Under the pieces are notes generated by a model, which was not told the origin of the DNA, made no database searches, and saw only the letters and a list, made by a program, of their open reading frames with translations. From Ornithinibacillus caprae (lineage in GTDB: Bacteria; Bacillota; Bacilli; Bacillales; Amphibacillaceae): a stretch of 64,000 bases of DNA. The position numbers and the translations under genes are program-made. The stretch spans positions 62,001 to 126,000 of the forward strand of contig NZ_WOCA01000006.1 in assembly GCF_009728145.1 (NCBI RefSeq), written 5' to 3'. Below, piece by piece: positions 43,629 to 53,708 of this stretch (its first letter is position 1; each line of letters starts with the position of its first letter).

Positions 43629-44642
43629 TTAATTCATCAATTCAGATACGATTTCATAGGAACGTAATCGATCCTTATGATGGAATATTTGTGAACTTAT
43701 AATTAATTCATCAGCTTTCGTATCTTGTATAAAGCTTTCAAGGCCTTGTTTTACTTTATCTTTATCCCCTACAATAGTTGTTCGTGAGTCTAACGTTTCA
43801 CTTAATGCTGCTATTTCTAGTGGAGAATACAATTCTTCCAAATTATCAACTGGTGGTTGTAATTTGGATGGTTTTCCTTTACGAATACTTAGGAATTGTT
43901 GCTGTTGGGAAGTGGCGATGTATCTTGCCTCTTCATCAGTATCAGCAGCAATAACATTTATGCCTAACATCACATACGGCTTAGCTAATTGTTCCGATGG
44001 TTGGAAATTATCACGATATAAACGTAACGCCTGATGAAGGTAACCTGGAGCAAAGTGACTTGCAAACGAAAATGGTAATCCTTTTTGTGCGGCAAGTTGT
44101 GCACTGAATCCGCTAGAACCAAGTAGCCATAATGGAATATTTAATCCCTGGCCTGGTACAGCTTTGACTCTTGAAACGGGTTCATCTGAAAAATAATCCT
44201 GTAGCTCATTCACCTGCATTGGGAAGTCTTCCACGCTCATGTTTAGTGTACGGCGTAGCGCAAATGCAGTTGCTTGGTCACTTCCAGGTGCTCGCCCTAA
44301 CCCTAGATCAATTCGTCCTGGATATAGTGATTCTAAGGTGCCAAATTGTTCTGCAATAACAAGCGTTGCATGATTAGGTAGCATGACTCCTCCAGCACCA
44401 ACCCGAATGTGGTTCGTTTTTTCTGCAATATGTCCAATGATCACGGAGGTAGCAGAGCTGGCAATTCCAGGCATATTGTGATGCTCCGCTAACCAATAGC
44501 GATTGAATCCCCAATTTTCCACATGTTGAGCAATATCAACACTATTTTTGAAGGACTCAGAAGGATTGCTTCCTTCATTTATAGGTGCTAAATCCAAAAC
44601 GGATAACGGTATATGTTGAAATCTTTTTAAATTCGTAGACAT
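43629..44642 (-). CDS. LLM-class flavin-dependent oxidoreductase (luciferase-like)
   Basis: The protein is 337 residues from ATG 44642 (AGGAG, 8-base spacer). '[20 protein letters not shown]', '[20 protein letters not shown]' and '[14 protein letters not shown]' mark the bacterial luciferase-like subgroup 1 (YtmO/YvbT/YddN-like). These use FMN or F420; in Bacillaceae, reduced FMN is expected. Substrates are unknown, with sulfur-compound or alkane oxidation among the options. It is encoded convergently with the channel gene and alone. Confidence 0.88.
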   Translation of the reverse strand: MSTNLKRFQHIPLSVLDLAPINEGSNPSESFKNSVDIAQHVENWGFNRYWLAEHHNMPGIASSATSVIIGHIAEKTNHIRVGAGGVMLPNHATLVIAEQFGTLESLYPGRIDLGLGRAPGSDQATAFALRRTLNMSVEDFPMQVNELQDYFSDEPVSRVKAVPGQGLNIPLWLLGSSGFSAQLAAQKGLPFSFASHFAPGYLHQALRLYRDNFQPSEQLAKPYVMLGINVIAADTDEEARYIATSQQQQFLSIRKGKPSKLQPPVDNLEELYSPLEIAALSETLDSRTTIVGDKDKVKQGLESFIQDTKADELIISSQIFHHKDRLRSYEIVSELMN

Positions 44643-44917
44643 TACATTCACTCCTAATTATACGGATGTCTTTGATAAGAAATAATACATATTATTTGTA
44701 ACAGAGTCCAATTATTCGCTCGAATACTCGTGTTCAAAATCTAATAGATAATGTTTATTTAAGTTGTGAACAAAGGTTATGATGCAGAAAGTTCATTATT
44801 TAAAAAAGCAACAAAAACATCCTTAATTTTGAATAATTATAGATAAAAAGCTAATAAATGTTAGCGTTTTCACCTATTGATTATAAAGGGTTTAGCATAA
44901 AAATAACTTTCTGAATT

Positions 44918-44946
44918 TTGCGTAAAGATAAACTTTATGCTATAAT
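44918..44946 (+). promoter_or_regulatory. Sigma-A type promoter of gltA
   Basis: TTGCGT (44918-44923), 17 bases, TATAAT (44941-44946). The spacer carries TTTATGC, which mirrors GCATAAA at about 44895, giving a possible operator dyad overlapping the -35. Transcription would start near 44953, leaving a leader of about 90 bases. Confidence 0.8.
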
Positions 44947-44973
44947 AATCTAAATTGTTAATTTTTAGTCATT

Positions 44974-45015
44974 AAGGTGTATTCATTTTTTTTCTCCTAA
45001 AAATGAATGCACCTT
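44974..45015 (+). promoter_or_regulatory. Long hairpin in the gltA leader with anti-SD loop
   Basis: AAGGTGTATTCATTTTT (44974-44990) pairs with AAAAATGAATGCACCTT (44999-45015): 17 pairs with one G-T. The 8-base loop contains CTCCT (44994-44998), complementary to AGGAG of the gltA ribosome binding site (45030-45034). There is no T-run, so it is not a terminator. Confidence 0.7.
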
Positions 45016-45042
45016 CTATAAACGTGGGAAGGAGTTGTTGTG

Positions 45043-48000
45043 ATGACACGAAACGGCTACCCTGAAAAACAGGGATTATATCATCCGGATTTTGAGCACG
45101 AAGCATGTGGAATTGGGATGATTGCAAATATAAATGGTAAAAAGACACACAACATAGTTCAAAATGCGATTAATATTCTTTGCAACATGGAGCATAGGGG
45201 AGGGCAATCAGCAGACACAAGTACTGGTGATGGCGCTGGAATATTAACGCAAATTCCAAATCGTTTTTTCCAAAAACAATGCTTAAAGGAAAATATCCAT
45301 CTTCCTCGTAAAGGTGAATATGGAATTGGAATGTTTTTTCTTCCAAATCATCTAGATACTCGAATGGAATGTAAGTATATCGTTGAATCGATCATTGAGG
45401 AGGAAGGGCAAACATGTTTAGGCTGGCGACCAGTGCCATTGAATGAGTCGTTTATTGGGAAAATGGCAGCAAAAAGTAAGCCAACCATTCGACAAGTGTT
45501 TATCCGAAAATCGGAAGACCTCCTTGATCAAATGGCGTTTGAAAGAAAACTATATGTTATTCGTAAGCGTATAGAAAAAGAAGTTGCGAAAAATCCAGAT
45601 TATGAAGATGTTTATATTAGTAGCTTATCTACTCGTACTATCGTATACAAAGGAATGCTTATCCCTGAGCAGTTAGATTCCTTCTACATTGACTTGAACC
45701 ATCCCGATTTCAAATCCGCACTAGCGCTAGTTCACTCTCGTTTTAGTACCAATACTTTTCCAAGTTGGAAAAGAGCTCACCCAAATCGTTATACGATCCA
45801 TAATGGGGAATTTAACACATTACGCGGTAATGTGAATTGGATGCGGGCTAGGGAACAATTATGTGTCTCTGAATATTTTGACGAGGAAGATTTAGAGAAA
45901 ATTTTACCTGTCATGGACGCAGATGGTAGTGATTCTTCCATATTCGATAATACATTTGAATTTCTCCATCTGTCCGGGAGATCACTTGCTCATACTGCAA
46001 TGATGATGATACCAGAACCATGGGCAAATGATCCTTCTATCGACGCTGAAAAAAAAGACTTTTATGAATATCATAGCACCTTGATGGAGCCATGGGATGG
46101 GCCGAGTGCCGTTGTCTTCACTGACGGATCACAAATTGGGGCTTGTTTGGATCGAAATGGATTGCGACCAGCCCGCTATTATGTGACGAAAAAGGGCATG
46201 ATTGTCCTTGGTTCCGAAGTTGGGGCATTGGATATATTTGCTGATGACATTTTATACAAGGATCGTCTGCAGCCAGGGAAAATGCTATTAGTAGATTTAG
46301 AGAAGGGTATTATTATTCCGGATGAGGATATAAAACGTGAAGTGGCGTCTGAAGAGCCTTATAAGGAATGGCTTACTAAACTAAAGGATATTGATGAACT
46401 TCCTGAAGTGGTCGATAAGCAGAAGCCGCAATCTGACAAACTGATTTTAGATCAGCAGCTTGCTTTCGGATATACACGTGAAGAAATTCAAAAAATTATT
46501 AAACCACTTGTAACAGATGGAAAAGACCCAATTGGTTCTATGGGATATGATTCCCCTCTTGCCGTTTTGTCAAAAAAACCACAACTATTGTATAACTACT
46601 TCAAACAACTATTTGCTCAAGTAACCAATCCACCACTAGATGCGATTCGAGAAAAAATGGTTACGATGACGAGTACTACGATAGGACCAGAAGGGAACTT
46701 AGTACATCCGACAGCGCAGAGCTGTAATCATATCCGTTTAGATACTCCAATATTAACAAATAATCAATTAGCTAAACTTTGTAATGAAGAGATATCTGGA
46801 TTTAAATTTAGAACCTTCTCCATCTTGTTTGATCCTCAGGAAGGTTCTATGGAGGAAGCATTGCACCAGATATTTGAACAAGCAAATCAAGCAGTCCAAC
46901 AGGGAGTAACCTTCTTCGTTTTATCTGATCGAGGTGTCGATAAAAATCATGTAGCTATTCCAGCACTGCTTGCTGTTTCGGGACTACATCACCATTTGAT
47001 TAGAAATGGCGTACGAACGAAAGTTAGTATTTTATTAGAATCTGGAGAACCGAGGGAAGTACATCACTTTGCGACATTAATTGGATATGGCGCAGAAGGT
47101 ATTAATCCGTACTTAGCATATGAAACAATAGATAAATTAGTAGACAACAAGGAATTAGAAAATATTACAGCAAAACAAGCAGTAGATCAATATATTTCAT
47201 CCGTTACAGACGGGATTGTGAAAATACTTTCTAAGATGGGGATTTCGACCATTCAAAGTTATCGTGGAGCTCAAATTTTTGAAGCGATTGGGATTAAAAT
47301 GGATGTTATTGAAAAGTATTTCACTGGAACAGCATCAAGACTTGGCGGAATTGGAATAGATATGATTGAAAAAGAGACACTTATGCGTCATGAACGTGCC
47401 TTTAAGGAGAATCGTGGAGGTAACCGAACATTAGATGCTGGGGATGAATATCAGTACCGTGAAAATGGAGAGGATCATCAATATAATCCTCGTACTATCT
47501 TTACACTTCAGCATGCTTGTCGTTCAGGTAATTATGATCTCTTTAAATCTTATTCAACGATGTTAACCGATGAAAAACAAAATCTACAATCACTAAGGGG
47601 ACTTCTCAAGTTTAAAAAGCGATCCCCCATACCAATTGAGGAAGTAGAGTCTGTTGAATCTATTTGTAGGCGGTTTAAAACGGGTGCTATGTCTTTTGGG
47701 GCAATAAGTAAAGAAGCACATGAAGCATTAGCTATTGCAATGAACAGAATTGGTGGTAAAAGTAACTCTGGTGAAGGTGGAGAATCACCGGATCGTTTCA
47801 CACCGGATGAAAATGGTGACTTAAGGAGAAGTGCTATTAAACAAGTAGCATCTGGTCGCTTTGGGGTTACTAGCCATTACTTAGTAAATGCTGACGAAAT
47901 ACAAATAAAAGTTGCTCAGGGCGCAAAGCCAGGAGAAGGTGGACATTTGCCTGGTAAAAAAGTGTATCCATGGGTTGCTGAGGTGCGTGGTTCAACTACT

Positions 48001-49677
48001 GGTGTAGAATTAATCTCACCACCACCACATCATGATATTTATTCCATTGAAGACTTGGCGGAACTGATTTATAACTTGAAGAACACGAATCCACAAGCAC
48101 GAATCAGTGTAAAATTAGTTGCTGCTGTTGGTGTAGGTACGATTGCTGCAGGTGTTGCTAAAGGAAGAGCAGACCATGTTTTAATTAGTGGTTATGATGG
48201 TGGTACGGGTGCTGCACCGAATACTAGCTTAAAGCATACTGGATTACCATGGGAAATCGGCTTAGCGGAAACACATCAAACATTGCTGTTAAATGGTCTT
48301 CGTGACCGAATTGCAGTAGAAACAGATGGAAAAATGATGACTGGACGCGACGTAGTCATTGCTACATTATTAGGTGCTGAAGAGTATGGTTTTTCAACTG
48401 CGCCACTAGCTGTTTTAGGGTGTGTGATGATGCGTGTTTGTCATTTAGATACATGCCCAGTAGGTATTGCTACACAAAACCCTGAATTGAGGAAAAAGTT
48501 CGCAGGTGACCCAGACCATGTTGTAAACTTCATGCACTTTATAGCACAAGAAGTACGTGAAATTATGGCAGAATTAGGATTCCGGACCATGAATGAGATG
48601 ATTGGTCGTACGGATGTATTAGAGGTCAATGATGGTATCGATCATTGGAAAGCAAAAGGGATAGACTTATCAGCATTACTGTATCAACCAACGTTATCTC
48701 AAGATGTTGGTCGTTATGCAACAATTGAGCAAGAACATGGGATTGAAAAAACATTGGATTATCAAGAGCTTATTCCAAATTGTAGACGTGCATTTAAAAT
48801 GAAAGAGACTGTCGAGTTTACGACAGCTATAAGAAATATCCATCGTGCTACTGGAACCTTACTAGGAAGTGAGGTTACGAGATATTACGGAGAAAAAGGA
48901 CTTCCTGAAGATACGATCAAATTAAATTTTAGTGGATCAGCTGGCCAAAGTTTTGGAGCATTTATTCCCCGTGGCATGACGATGCGATTAATTGGAGATG
49001 CGAATGACTTTGTTGGGAAAGGATTATCTGGTGGGAAAATCATTGTACACCCAGACCCGATCGTGACATTCCCTCCAGAAAAAAATATTATTATAGGAAA
49101 TGTAGCTTTTTATGGTGCTACATCTGGAGAGGCGTATATTCGAGGCATTGCAGGAGAGAGGTTCTGTGTACGTAATAGTGGTGCTAATGTCGTTGTTGAA
49201 GGTGTTGGAGACCACGGGTGTGAATATATGACAGGTGGAAAGGTAGTGGTTCTCGGTTCAACTGGTCGAAACTTCGCCGCAGGAATGTCTGGAGGTATTG
49301 CCTATGTATTAGATGAGGACAACACTTTCTGTGACAAAGTAAATTCTGAACTTGTACGTGTCGAGGCATTGGCAAACCATAAGGAAATAGAAGAAGTTTA
49401 TGAACTAATTAAAAAGCATGTCGAGTATACAAATAGTACACATGCTGAACGCATCCTAACATATTGGGAAACTTATGTGCCAAAAATTGTGCGGGTTATT
49501 CCAGAAACTTACGCTAATATTCAAGAACGAATTCAAGTATTAGTAGAAAGTGGATTATCCCAATTTGACGCTGAAATGAATGCTTTTGAAGAAAGCAAGA
49601 ACGGATTTAAGGAATTGAAAAGCTATGCAACCAATCTGCAGATAAAACAAAAAGAAAAACTCGAATTAAAGTCCTAA
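45043..49677 (+). CDS. gltA: Glutamate synthase large subunit
   Basis: The 1,544-residue protein is a full-length NADPH-GOGAT alpha chain. An N-terminal class II amidotransferase domain has its nucleophile C22 in 'EHEACGIG' after a propeptide. The central domain follows, then the FMN-binding synthase domain with the 3Fe-4S cysteines in 'CVMMRVCHLDTCPVG', and a C-terminal beta-helix ('GGKIIVHPDP', 'GVGDHGCEYMTGG'). It makes two glutamates from glutamine and 2-oxoglutarate. I prefer ATG 45043 to GTG 45040 because of spacing to AAGGAG. The gene name follows Bacillus usage. No gltC is adjacent. Confidence 0.96.
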   Translation: MTRNGYPEKQGLYHPDFEHEACGIGMIANINGKKTHNIVQNAINILCNMEHRGGQSADTSTGDGAGILTQIPNRFFQKQCLKENIHLPRKGEYGIGMFFLPNHLDTRMECKYIVESIIEEEGQTCLGWRPVPLNESFIGKMAAKSKPTIRQVFIRKSEDLLDQMAFERKLYVIRKRIEKEVAKNPDYEDVYISSLSTRTIVYKGMLIPEQLDSFYIDLNHPDFKSALALVHSRFSTNTFPSWKRAHPNRYTIHNGEFNTLRGNVNWMRAREQLCVSEYFDEEDLEKILPVMDADGSDSSIFDNTFEFLHLSGRSLAHTAMMMIPEPWANDPSIDAEKKDFYEYHSTLMEPWDGPSAVVFTDGSQIGACLDRNGLRPARYYVTKKGMIVLGSEVGALDIFADDILYKDRLQPGKMLLVDLEKGIIIPDEDIKREVASEEPYKEWLTKLKDIDELPEVVDKQKPQSDKLILDQQLAFGYTREEIQKIIKPLVTDGKDPIGSMGYDSPLAVLSKKPQLLYNYFKQLFAQVTNPPLDAIREKMVTMTSTTIGPEGNLVHPTAQSCNHIRLDTPILTNNQLAKLCNEEISGFKFRTFSILFDPQEGSMEEALHQIFEQANQAVQQGVTFFVLSDRGVDKNHVAIPALLAVSGLHHHLIRNGVRTKVSILLESGEPREVHHFATLIGYGAEGINPYLAYETIDKLVDNKELENITAKQAVDQYISSVTDGIVKILSKMGISTIQSYRGAQIFEAIGIKMDVIEKYFTGTASRLGGIGIDMIEKETLMRHERAFKENRGGNRTLDAGDEYQYRENGEDHQYNPRTIFTLQHACRSGNYDLFKSYSTMLTDEKQNLQSLRGLLKFKKRSPIPIEEVESVESICRRFKTGAMSFGAISKEAHEALAIAMNRIGGKSNSGEGGESPDRFTPDENGDLRRSAIKQVASGRFGVTSHYLVNADEIQIKVAQGAKPGEGGHLPGKKVYPWVAEVRGSTTGVELISPPPHHDIYSIEDLAELIYNLKNTNPQARISVKLVAAVGVGTIAAGVAKGRADHVLISGYDGGTGAAPNTSLKHTGLPWEIGLAETHQTLLLNGLRDRIAVETDGKMMTGRDVVIATLLGAEEYGFSTAPLAVLGCVMMRVCHLDTCPVGIATQNPELRKKFAGDPDHVVNFMHFIAQEVREIMAELGFRTMNEMIGRTDVLEVNDGIDHWKAKGIDLSALLYQPTLSQDVGRYATIEQEHGIEKTLDYQELIPNCRRAFKMKETVEFTTAIRNIHRATGTLLGSEVTRYYGEKGLPEDTIKLNFSGSAGQSFGAFIPRGMTMRLIGDANDFVGKGLSGGKIIVHPDPIVTFPPEKNIIIGNVAFYGATSGEAYIRGIAGERFCVRNSGANVVVEGVGDHGCEYMTGGKVVVLGSTGRNFAAGMSGGIAYVLDEDNTFCDKVNSELVRVEALANHKEIEEVYELIKKHVEYTNSTHAERILTYWETYVPKIVRVIPETYANIQERIQVLVESGLSQFDAEMNAFEESKNGFKELKSYATNLQIKQKEKLELKS

Positions 49678-49716
49678 TAGAAAGGACAGATCATTTTACA
49701 ATGAAGGGGGCTTTTC

Positions 49717-51204
49717 ATGGGAAAACAAACTGGATTTATGGAATATGAACGACAAGCAAGAAAGGAACGTGACCCAGCAGTAAGAATTGCTGATTGGGAT
49801 GATTATACAGCTCCTATGACAGAAAAGGAGATCCAAATCCAAGGTGCTCGCTGTATGAGTTGTGGTGTGCCTACTTGTCATTCGGGAATGGAAATTGATG
49901 GGGTAACTACAGGTTGCCCTGTTTATCACCTGATCCCAGAATGGAATCAATTAGTTTATGAGGGAAAATGGAAGGAAGCGCTAGAACGTGCCGAAGAGAA
50001 AAATAACTTCCCTGAATTTACCGGGATTGCTTGTCCTGCACCATGTGAGGGAGCTTGTGTACTAGGTATAAATGAGCCACCAGTTGCAATTCGAACCATT
50101 GAAAGATCCATTATTGAAAAAGGTTTTGAAGAAGGCTGGGTTGTGCCACAACCTCCGAAGAAGAGAACTGGAAAGAAAGTTGCGATTGTTGGATCGGGTC
50201 CTGCTGGCCTAGCTGCAGCTGCGCAATTGAATAAGGCTGGACATACGGTAACGGTGTTTGAACGTAACGATCGTGTGGGGGGATTACTTACTTATGGTAT
50301 TCCTGAAATGAAGCTTTCTTATGACGTGGTTAAACGTCGTGTAGATATTTTAGAGCAAGAGGGAATATTATTTGTTACCAACACAGAAATAGGGCAGGAT
50401 TACCCTATCTCCAAATTGGAAGAGGAGTTTGATGCAACCATTCTATGTGGAGGTGCAACGGTTCACCGTAATATACAGGTTGAGGGAAGCAATTTAAAAG
50501 GTGTTCACCCTGCGATGGATTTTTTACATGCAAATACAAAGAGTTTGTTAGATTCAGAATTAGAGGATGGAAATTATATTTCAGCTGCTGATAAAAATGT
50601 GATTGTTATTGGTGGTGGAGACACAGGAACAGATTGTCTTGCTACTGCAACTAGGCATAACTGTAAGAGCTTAACCCAATTTGATATCTATGATAAAAAA
50701 GGTTTAGTTCGCGATGAAAAAAGCAATCCGTGGCCACAATACCCTATTATTCACCGTGTAGAATATGGACATAAAGAAGCTGAAAGAAAATTGGGTCATG
50801 ATCCCAGAGCTTACGCCGTTATGACGAAAAGATTTGTAGGCGATGAAAATGGACATATTAAAGAAGTACACACAGTTAATGTGAAGCTACGATATGATGA
50901 GGCAGGAAATAAAGTACGTGAGGAAATCCCTGGTACGGAAAAGGTATGGCCTGCTGATTTAGTATTAATTGCTATTGGCTTCCATGGACCTGAACAAGAT
51001 TTACTCAATCAGTTAAATATTGAACGTAATCCAAATACTACCGTTAAGGCAGAATATGGTACGTATACGACAAACGTTGATGGTGTGTTTGCAGCAGGAG
51101 ATATGCGTCGTGGTCAAAGTCTAATTGTCTGGGCAATTAACGAAGGTAGAGAAGTGGCGAGGGAATGTGACCGTTATTTAATGGGAGCAACAGATTTGCC
51201 TTAA
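49717..51204 (+). CDS. gltB: Glutamate synthase small subunit
   Basis: The 495-residue beta chain of NADPH-GOGAT lies 39 bases behind the large subunit with an AAGGGGG site. The N-terminal part holds cysteines for two 4Fe-4S clusters ('CMSCGVPTCHSG', 'CPAPCEGACVLG'). An FAD motif follows ('KVAIVGSGPAGLAAAAQL') and an NADPH motif ('VIVIGGGDTGTDCLATA'). It passes electrons from NADPH to the FMN of the large subunit. The pair is the main ammonia-assimilation route with glutamine synthetase. Confidence 0.95.
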   Translation: MGKQTGFMEYERQARKERDPAVRIADWDDYTAPMTEKEIQIQGARCMSCGVPTCHSGMEIDGVTTGCPVYHLIPEWNQLVYEGKWKEALERAEEKNNFPEFTGIACPAPCEGACVLGINEPPVAIRTIERSIIEKGFEEGWVVPQPPKKRTGKKVAIVGSGPAGLAAAAQLNKAGHTVTVFERNDRVGGLLTYGIPEMKLSYDVVKRRVDILEQEGILFVTNTEIGQDYPISKLEEEFDATILCGGATVHRNIQVEGSNLKGVHPAMDFLHANTKSLLDSELEDGNYISAADKNVIVIGGGDTGTDCLATATRHNCKSLTQFDIYDKKGLVRDEKSNPWPQYPIIHRVEYGHKEAERKLGHDPRAYAVMTKRFVGDENGHIKEVHTVNVKLRYDEAGNKVREEIPGTEKVWPADLVLIAIGFHGPEQDLLNQLNIERNPNTTVKAEYGTYTTNVDGVFAAGDMRRGQSLIVWAINEGREVARECDRYLMGATDLP

Positions 51205-51301
51205 ATGAATATAAACGTAATCAATTCTTTCCAATCGGGAATAGATTATTAGCTACCAGGTTAAAATAAGGAGAAATCTTAGAAGCCTGGGAGAGTAATA
51301 G

Positions 51302-51868
51302 ATGCAAAAAGAACAACAAGAATGGCTTGAAAAACTTAGATTCCTTACAGAAGAATTAACAAGATTACAAAATGAATATTGGTGGAGTTATTCTGGTTTT
51401 GGAACTTGGCAATTATGGGCAATCGTGTTGCTAATTATCATCCCATTAATTATTTTGTTTGTTGTAATTGACAGGCGTAAAATATTATTAATCGGCTTTT
51501 TTGGTCTTAGTTATCATGTATGGTTCCATTATTTAAATGCTACTGGAATTAGATTCGGCTTATGGGAGTATCCCTATCAGCTACTTCCTTTTTTGCCTAG
51601 CTTTGTTCTAGATGCTGCGTTAATACCTATTTGTTATATGCTTGTTTATCAATGGACATTAAATTATAACAAAAATATATATCTATACGCAGGGATATTA
51701 TCAGCAATTTTTGCATTCTTAATGAAACCAATTTTGGTAAATCTAGAATTTTTTATAAAAGTAGATGCAATTAATTACTTTTATATCTTCCTTATTTACT
51801 ATGGGATCTTTTTAGTTGCCAAAGGGATTACAAGCTTGTTTTTACATTTACAGCAAAAAGAACAGTAA
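51302..51868 (+). CDS. CBO0543-like integral membrane protein
   Basis: This 188-residue protein has a soluble N-terminal helix of about 40 residues ending 'NEYWWSYSGFGTWQLW', then about five membrane segments. The 'GIRFGLWEYPYQLLPFLPSF' stretch matches the CBO0543 membrane-protein family of Bacillaceae and Clostridia, whose function is unknown. GGGAG precedes the ATG. It stands alone with a terminator directly after the stop. Family identity is based on pattern. Confidence 0.7.
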   Translation: MQKEQQEWLEKLRFLTEELTRLQNEYWWSYSGFGTWQLWAIVLLIIIPLIILFVVIDRRKILLIGFFGLSYHVWFHYLNATGIRFGLWEYPYQLLPFLPSFVLDAALIPICYMLVYQWTLNYNKNIYLYAGILSAIFAFLMKPILVNLEFFIKVDAINYFYIFLIYYGIFLVAKGITSLFLHLQQKEQ

Positions 51869-51893
51869 AACTCGTCGAAAGGCGAGTTTTTTT
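51867..51893 (+). terminator. Terminator of the membrane protein gene
   Basis: AAAACTCG pairs with CGAGTTTT, followed by further T residues; it overlaps the stop codon. Confidence 0.88.
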
Positions 51894-52073
51894 GAGAGTA
51901 GTAAATTATATTTCAATTATTAACAGGAAAAGTAAATCGCGAATTAATTACAATCCATTTTTTGCGCAGTATTAAGACATTGGAATATTAAGTTTTCTAA
52001 AAAACAGTTTGCTACCGCGCGTATTTTTAGGTAGTATAGATAGGTAGTATATTTTTTGAAACGAGGGTATACA

Positions 52074-53141
52074 ATGAGTAAAACATCCATCTATGGATTA
52101 ACATATGAACAATTAACAGATTGGCTCGAGGAACACGGCCAAAGAAGATTTCGTGCTGATCAAGTATGGAATTGGCTTTATAAGAAGCGTATCAACCATT
52201 TTTCTGATATGAAGAATGTGAATAAAGAAACGATCGCTTTGTTGGAAGACAACTTTATCTTAGAAACATTAGAGGAAGAAATTAAACAAGAGTCAAAAGA
52301 TGGTACGGTTAAATTCCTATTCAAATTAGATGATGGAAACTTGATTGAAACTGTATTGATGCGCTTTAACTATGGATTGTCTGTCTGTGTTACGACACAG
52401 GTAGGCTGTAACATCGGATGTACTTTCTGTGCCAGTGGTCTACTAAGGAAGACTAGAGACTTATCAAGTGGTGAAATTGTTGAACAAATCATGATGGTTC
52501 AGAAGCATCTTGATGCTGAGGGTAAAGAAGAGCGGGTTAGCCATATTGTTGTAATGGGTATTGGTGAACCGTTTGATAACTTCACCAATTTGGTTGATTT
52601 TATCAAAGTAGTAAATGAAGATCACGGATTGAACATCGGTGCTAGACATATTACTGTATCAACCAGTGGTTTAGCTCACAAAATATATGAATTTGCTGAT
52701 ACCGGTTTACAAGTTAATCTTGCTATATCTCTACATGCTCCAAATAATGAGCTACGTACGAGTATTATGAAAATCAATAAAGCATTTCCAATTGAAAAAT
52801 TGATGAAAGCAGTTGATTATTATCTCGAAAAAACAAATCGACGTATCACCTATGAGTATATTATGCTTAAGGATGTCAATGATCATAAAGAAGAGGCACA
52901 TGAACTTGCGAAGCTTCTCAAATCAAGACGTCATTTATCGTATGTGAATTTAATTCCTTATAATACGGTTGAAGAGCATAATCAGTATCAACGAAGTGAT
53001 TCAACATCTATACAGACTTTCTTTGAAATTCTAAAAGAAAATGGTATAAACTGCGGAGTCCGTTGGGAAAACGGTGCAGATATCGATGCTGCATGTGGAC
53101 AATTACGAAGTAAGCAAATCAAAAAGAAAAATATTGGTTAA
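52074..53141 (+). CDS. rlmN: Radical-SAM 23S rRNA (adenine-C2)-methyltransferase, RlmN type
   Basis: ATG 52074 (CGAGGG site) gives 355 residues. The radical-SAM cluster cysteines are C112, C116 and C119 in '[12 protein letters not shown]', and the two other essential cysteines are C105 ('SVCVTTQ') and C341 ('DIDAACGQL'). RlmN methylates A2503 of 23S rRNA and A37 of some tRNAs. The '[16 protein letters not shown]' stretch is like the Listeria form rather than the B. subtilis YloN form, and the usual neighbours (rsmB, prpC, prkC) are absent. It may therefore be a second paralogue. It lacks Cfr-specific features. Confidence 0.85.
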   Translation: MSKTSIYGLTYEQLTDWLEEHGQRRFRADQVWNWLYKKRINHFSDMKNVNKETIALLEDNFILETLEEEIKQESKDGTVKFLFKLDDGNLIETVLMRFNYGLSVCVTTQVGCNIGCTFCASGLLRKTRDLSSGEIVEQIMMVQKHLDAEGKEERVSHIVVMGIGEPFDNFTNLVDFIKVVNEDHGLNIGARHITVSTSGLAHKIYEFADTGLQVNLAISLHAPNNELRTSIMKINKAFPIEKLMKAVDYYLEKTNRRITYEYIMLKDVNDHKEEAHELAKLLKSRRHLSYVNLIPYNTVEEHNQYQRSDSTSIQTFFEILKENGINCGVRWENGADIDAACGQLRSKQIKKKNIG

Positions 53142-53258
53142 TAGGGAAGCTGTCTATTTATAAGTGGTTCTGATACTGTGGAGAAAACTTAAAATAACAT
53201 GAATGCAAAAACACCGTATGTTTAGCACTATAATTAACAGTACAAATAGTAAACAAAA

Positions 53259-53308
53259 ACGCTTGGGAGCAGTTCATATCAAATGTTCCTAAGCGTATTT
53301 TTTTATCG
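53259..53308 (+). terminator. Hairpin with T-run downstream of rlmN
   Basis: ACGCTTGGGA pairs with TCCTAAGCGT (one mismatch) across a loop of about 20 bases, followed by ATTTTTTTATC. It could end rlmN transcripts or a short RNA. Confidence 0.65.
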
Positions 53309-53320
53309 AACTTGGGTGAG

Positions 53321-53372
53321 AAGACTCCTTCCTCAAAAATCCGTTAGGATTTTAGGTGGGAGAGGATGTCAA
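53321..53372 (+). repeat. Possible solo right end of an IS200/IS605-type element
   Basis: ACTCCTTCC, then AAAATCC-gtta-GGATTTT and AGGTGGGAGAGGATGTCAA. The shape (stem, GGTGGGAG, TCAA) resembles the right end of the TnpB element at 2786-2834, but no transposase gene is attached. Weak call. Confidence 0.35.
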
Positions 53373-53708
53373 TTATACCTTATAATTAGAAAGATATATG
53401 GAATGAAATTTAAATATGAAAGGTGTTATTGTAAAGACACCTATTCCGTATTTTTTCATTTCTGCGGTGGTCATCATTTCAATGCTTTTTAGCATCTGAC
53501 TCATCTAAGCCAATGATTTTTTCTCTGGTTTTTATCTAAATCCAACATAAATTATCTCCTTAGTTCTGATTGAAAGTATAGTAAATTCCCTATAAGAGGT
53601 AGCGTCAGGAAAATGCAGATTTACAACGTTAAGGAAGTTTCAATATTAAAAAACCTAATTTTTCAGCCTTAAATGAGAAATTAGGTTTTTCCATTAATAG
53701 AAAAAGAC

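Larger units (their letters stand above)
53142..53708. other. Intergenic with two hairpins and an IS605-like end
   Basis: This stretch holds a terminator-like hairpin (53259-53308, ACGCTTGGGA pairing with TCCTAAGCGT, then a T-run), the IS-end-like structure at about 53321-53372, and a bidirectional terminator at 53649-53690 (AAAAACCTAATTT pairing with AAATTAGGTTTTT). No protein gene is supported. Confidence 0.6.
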
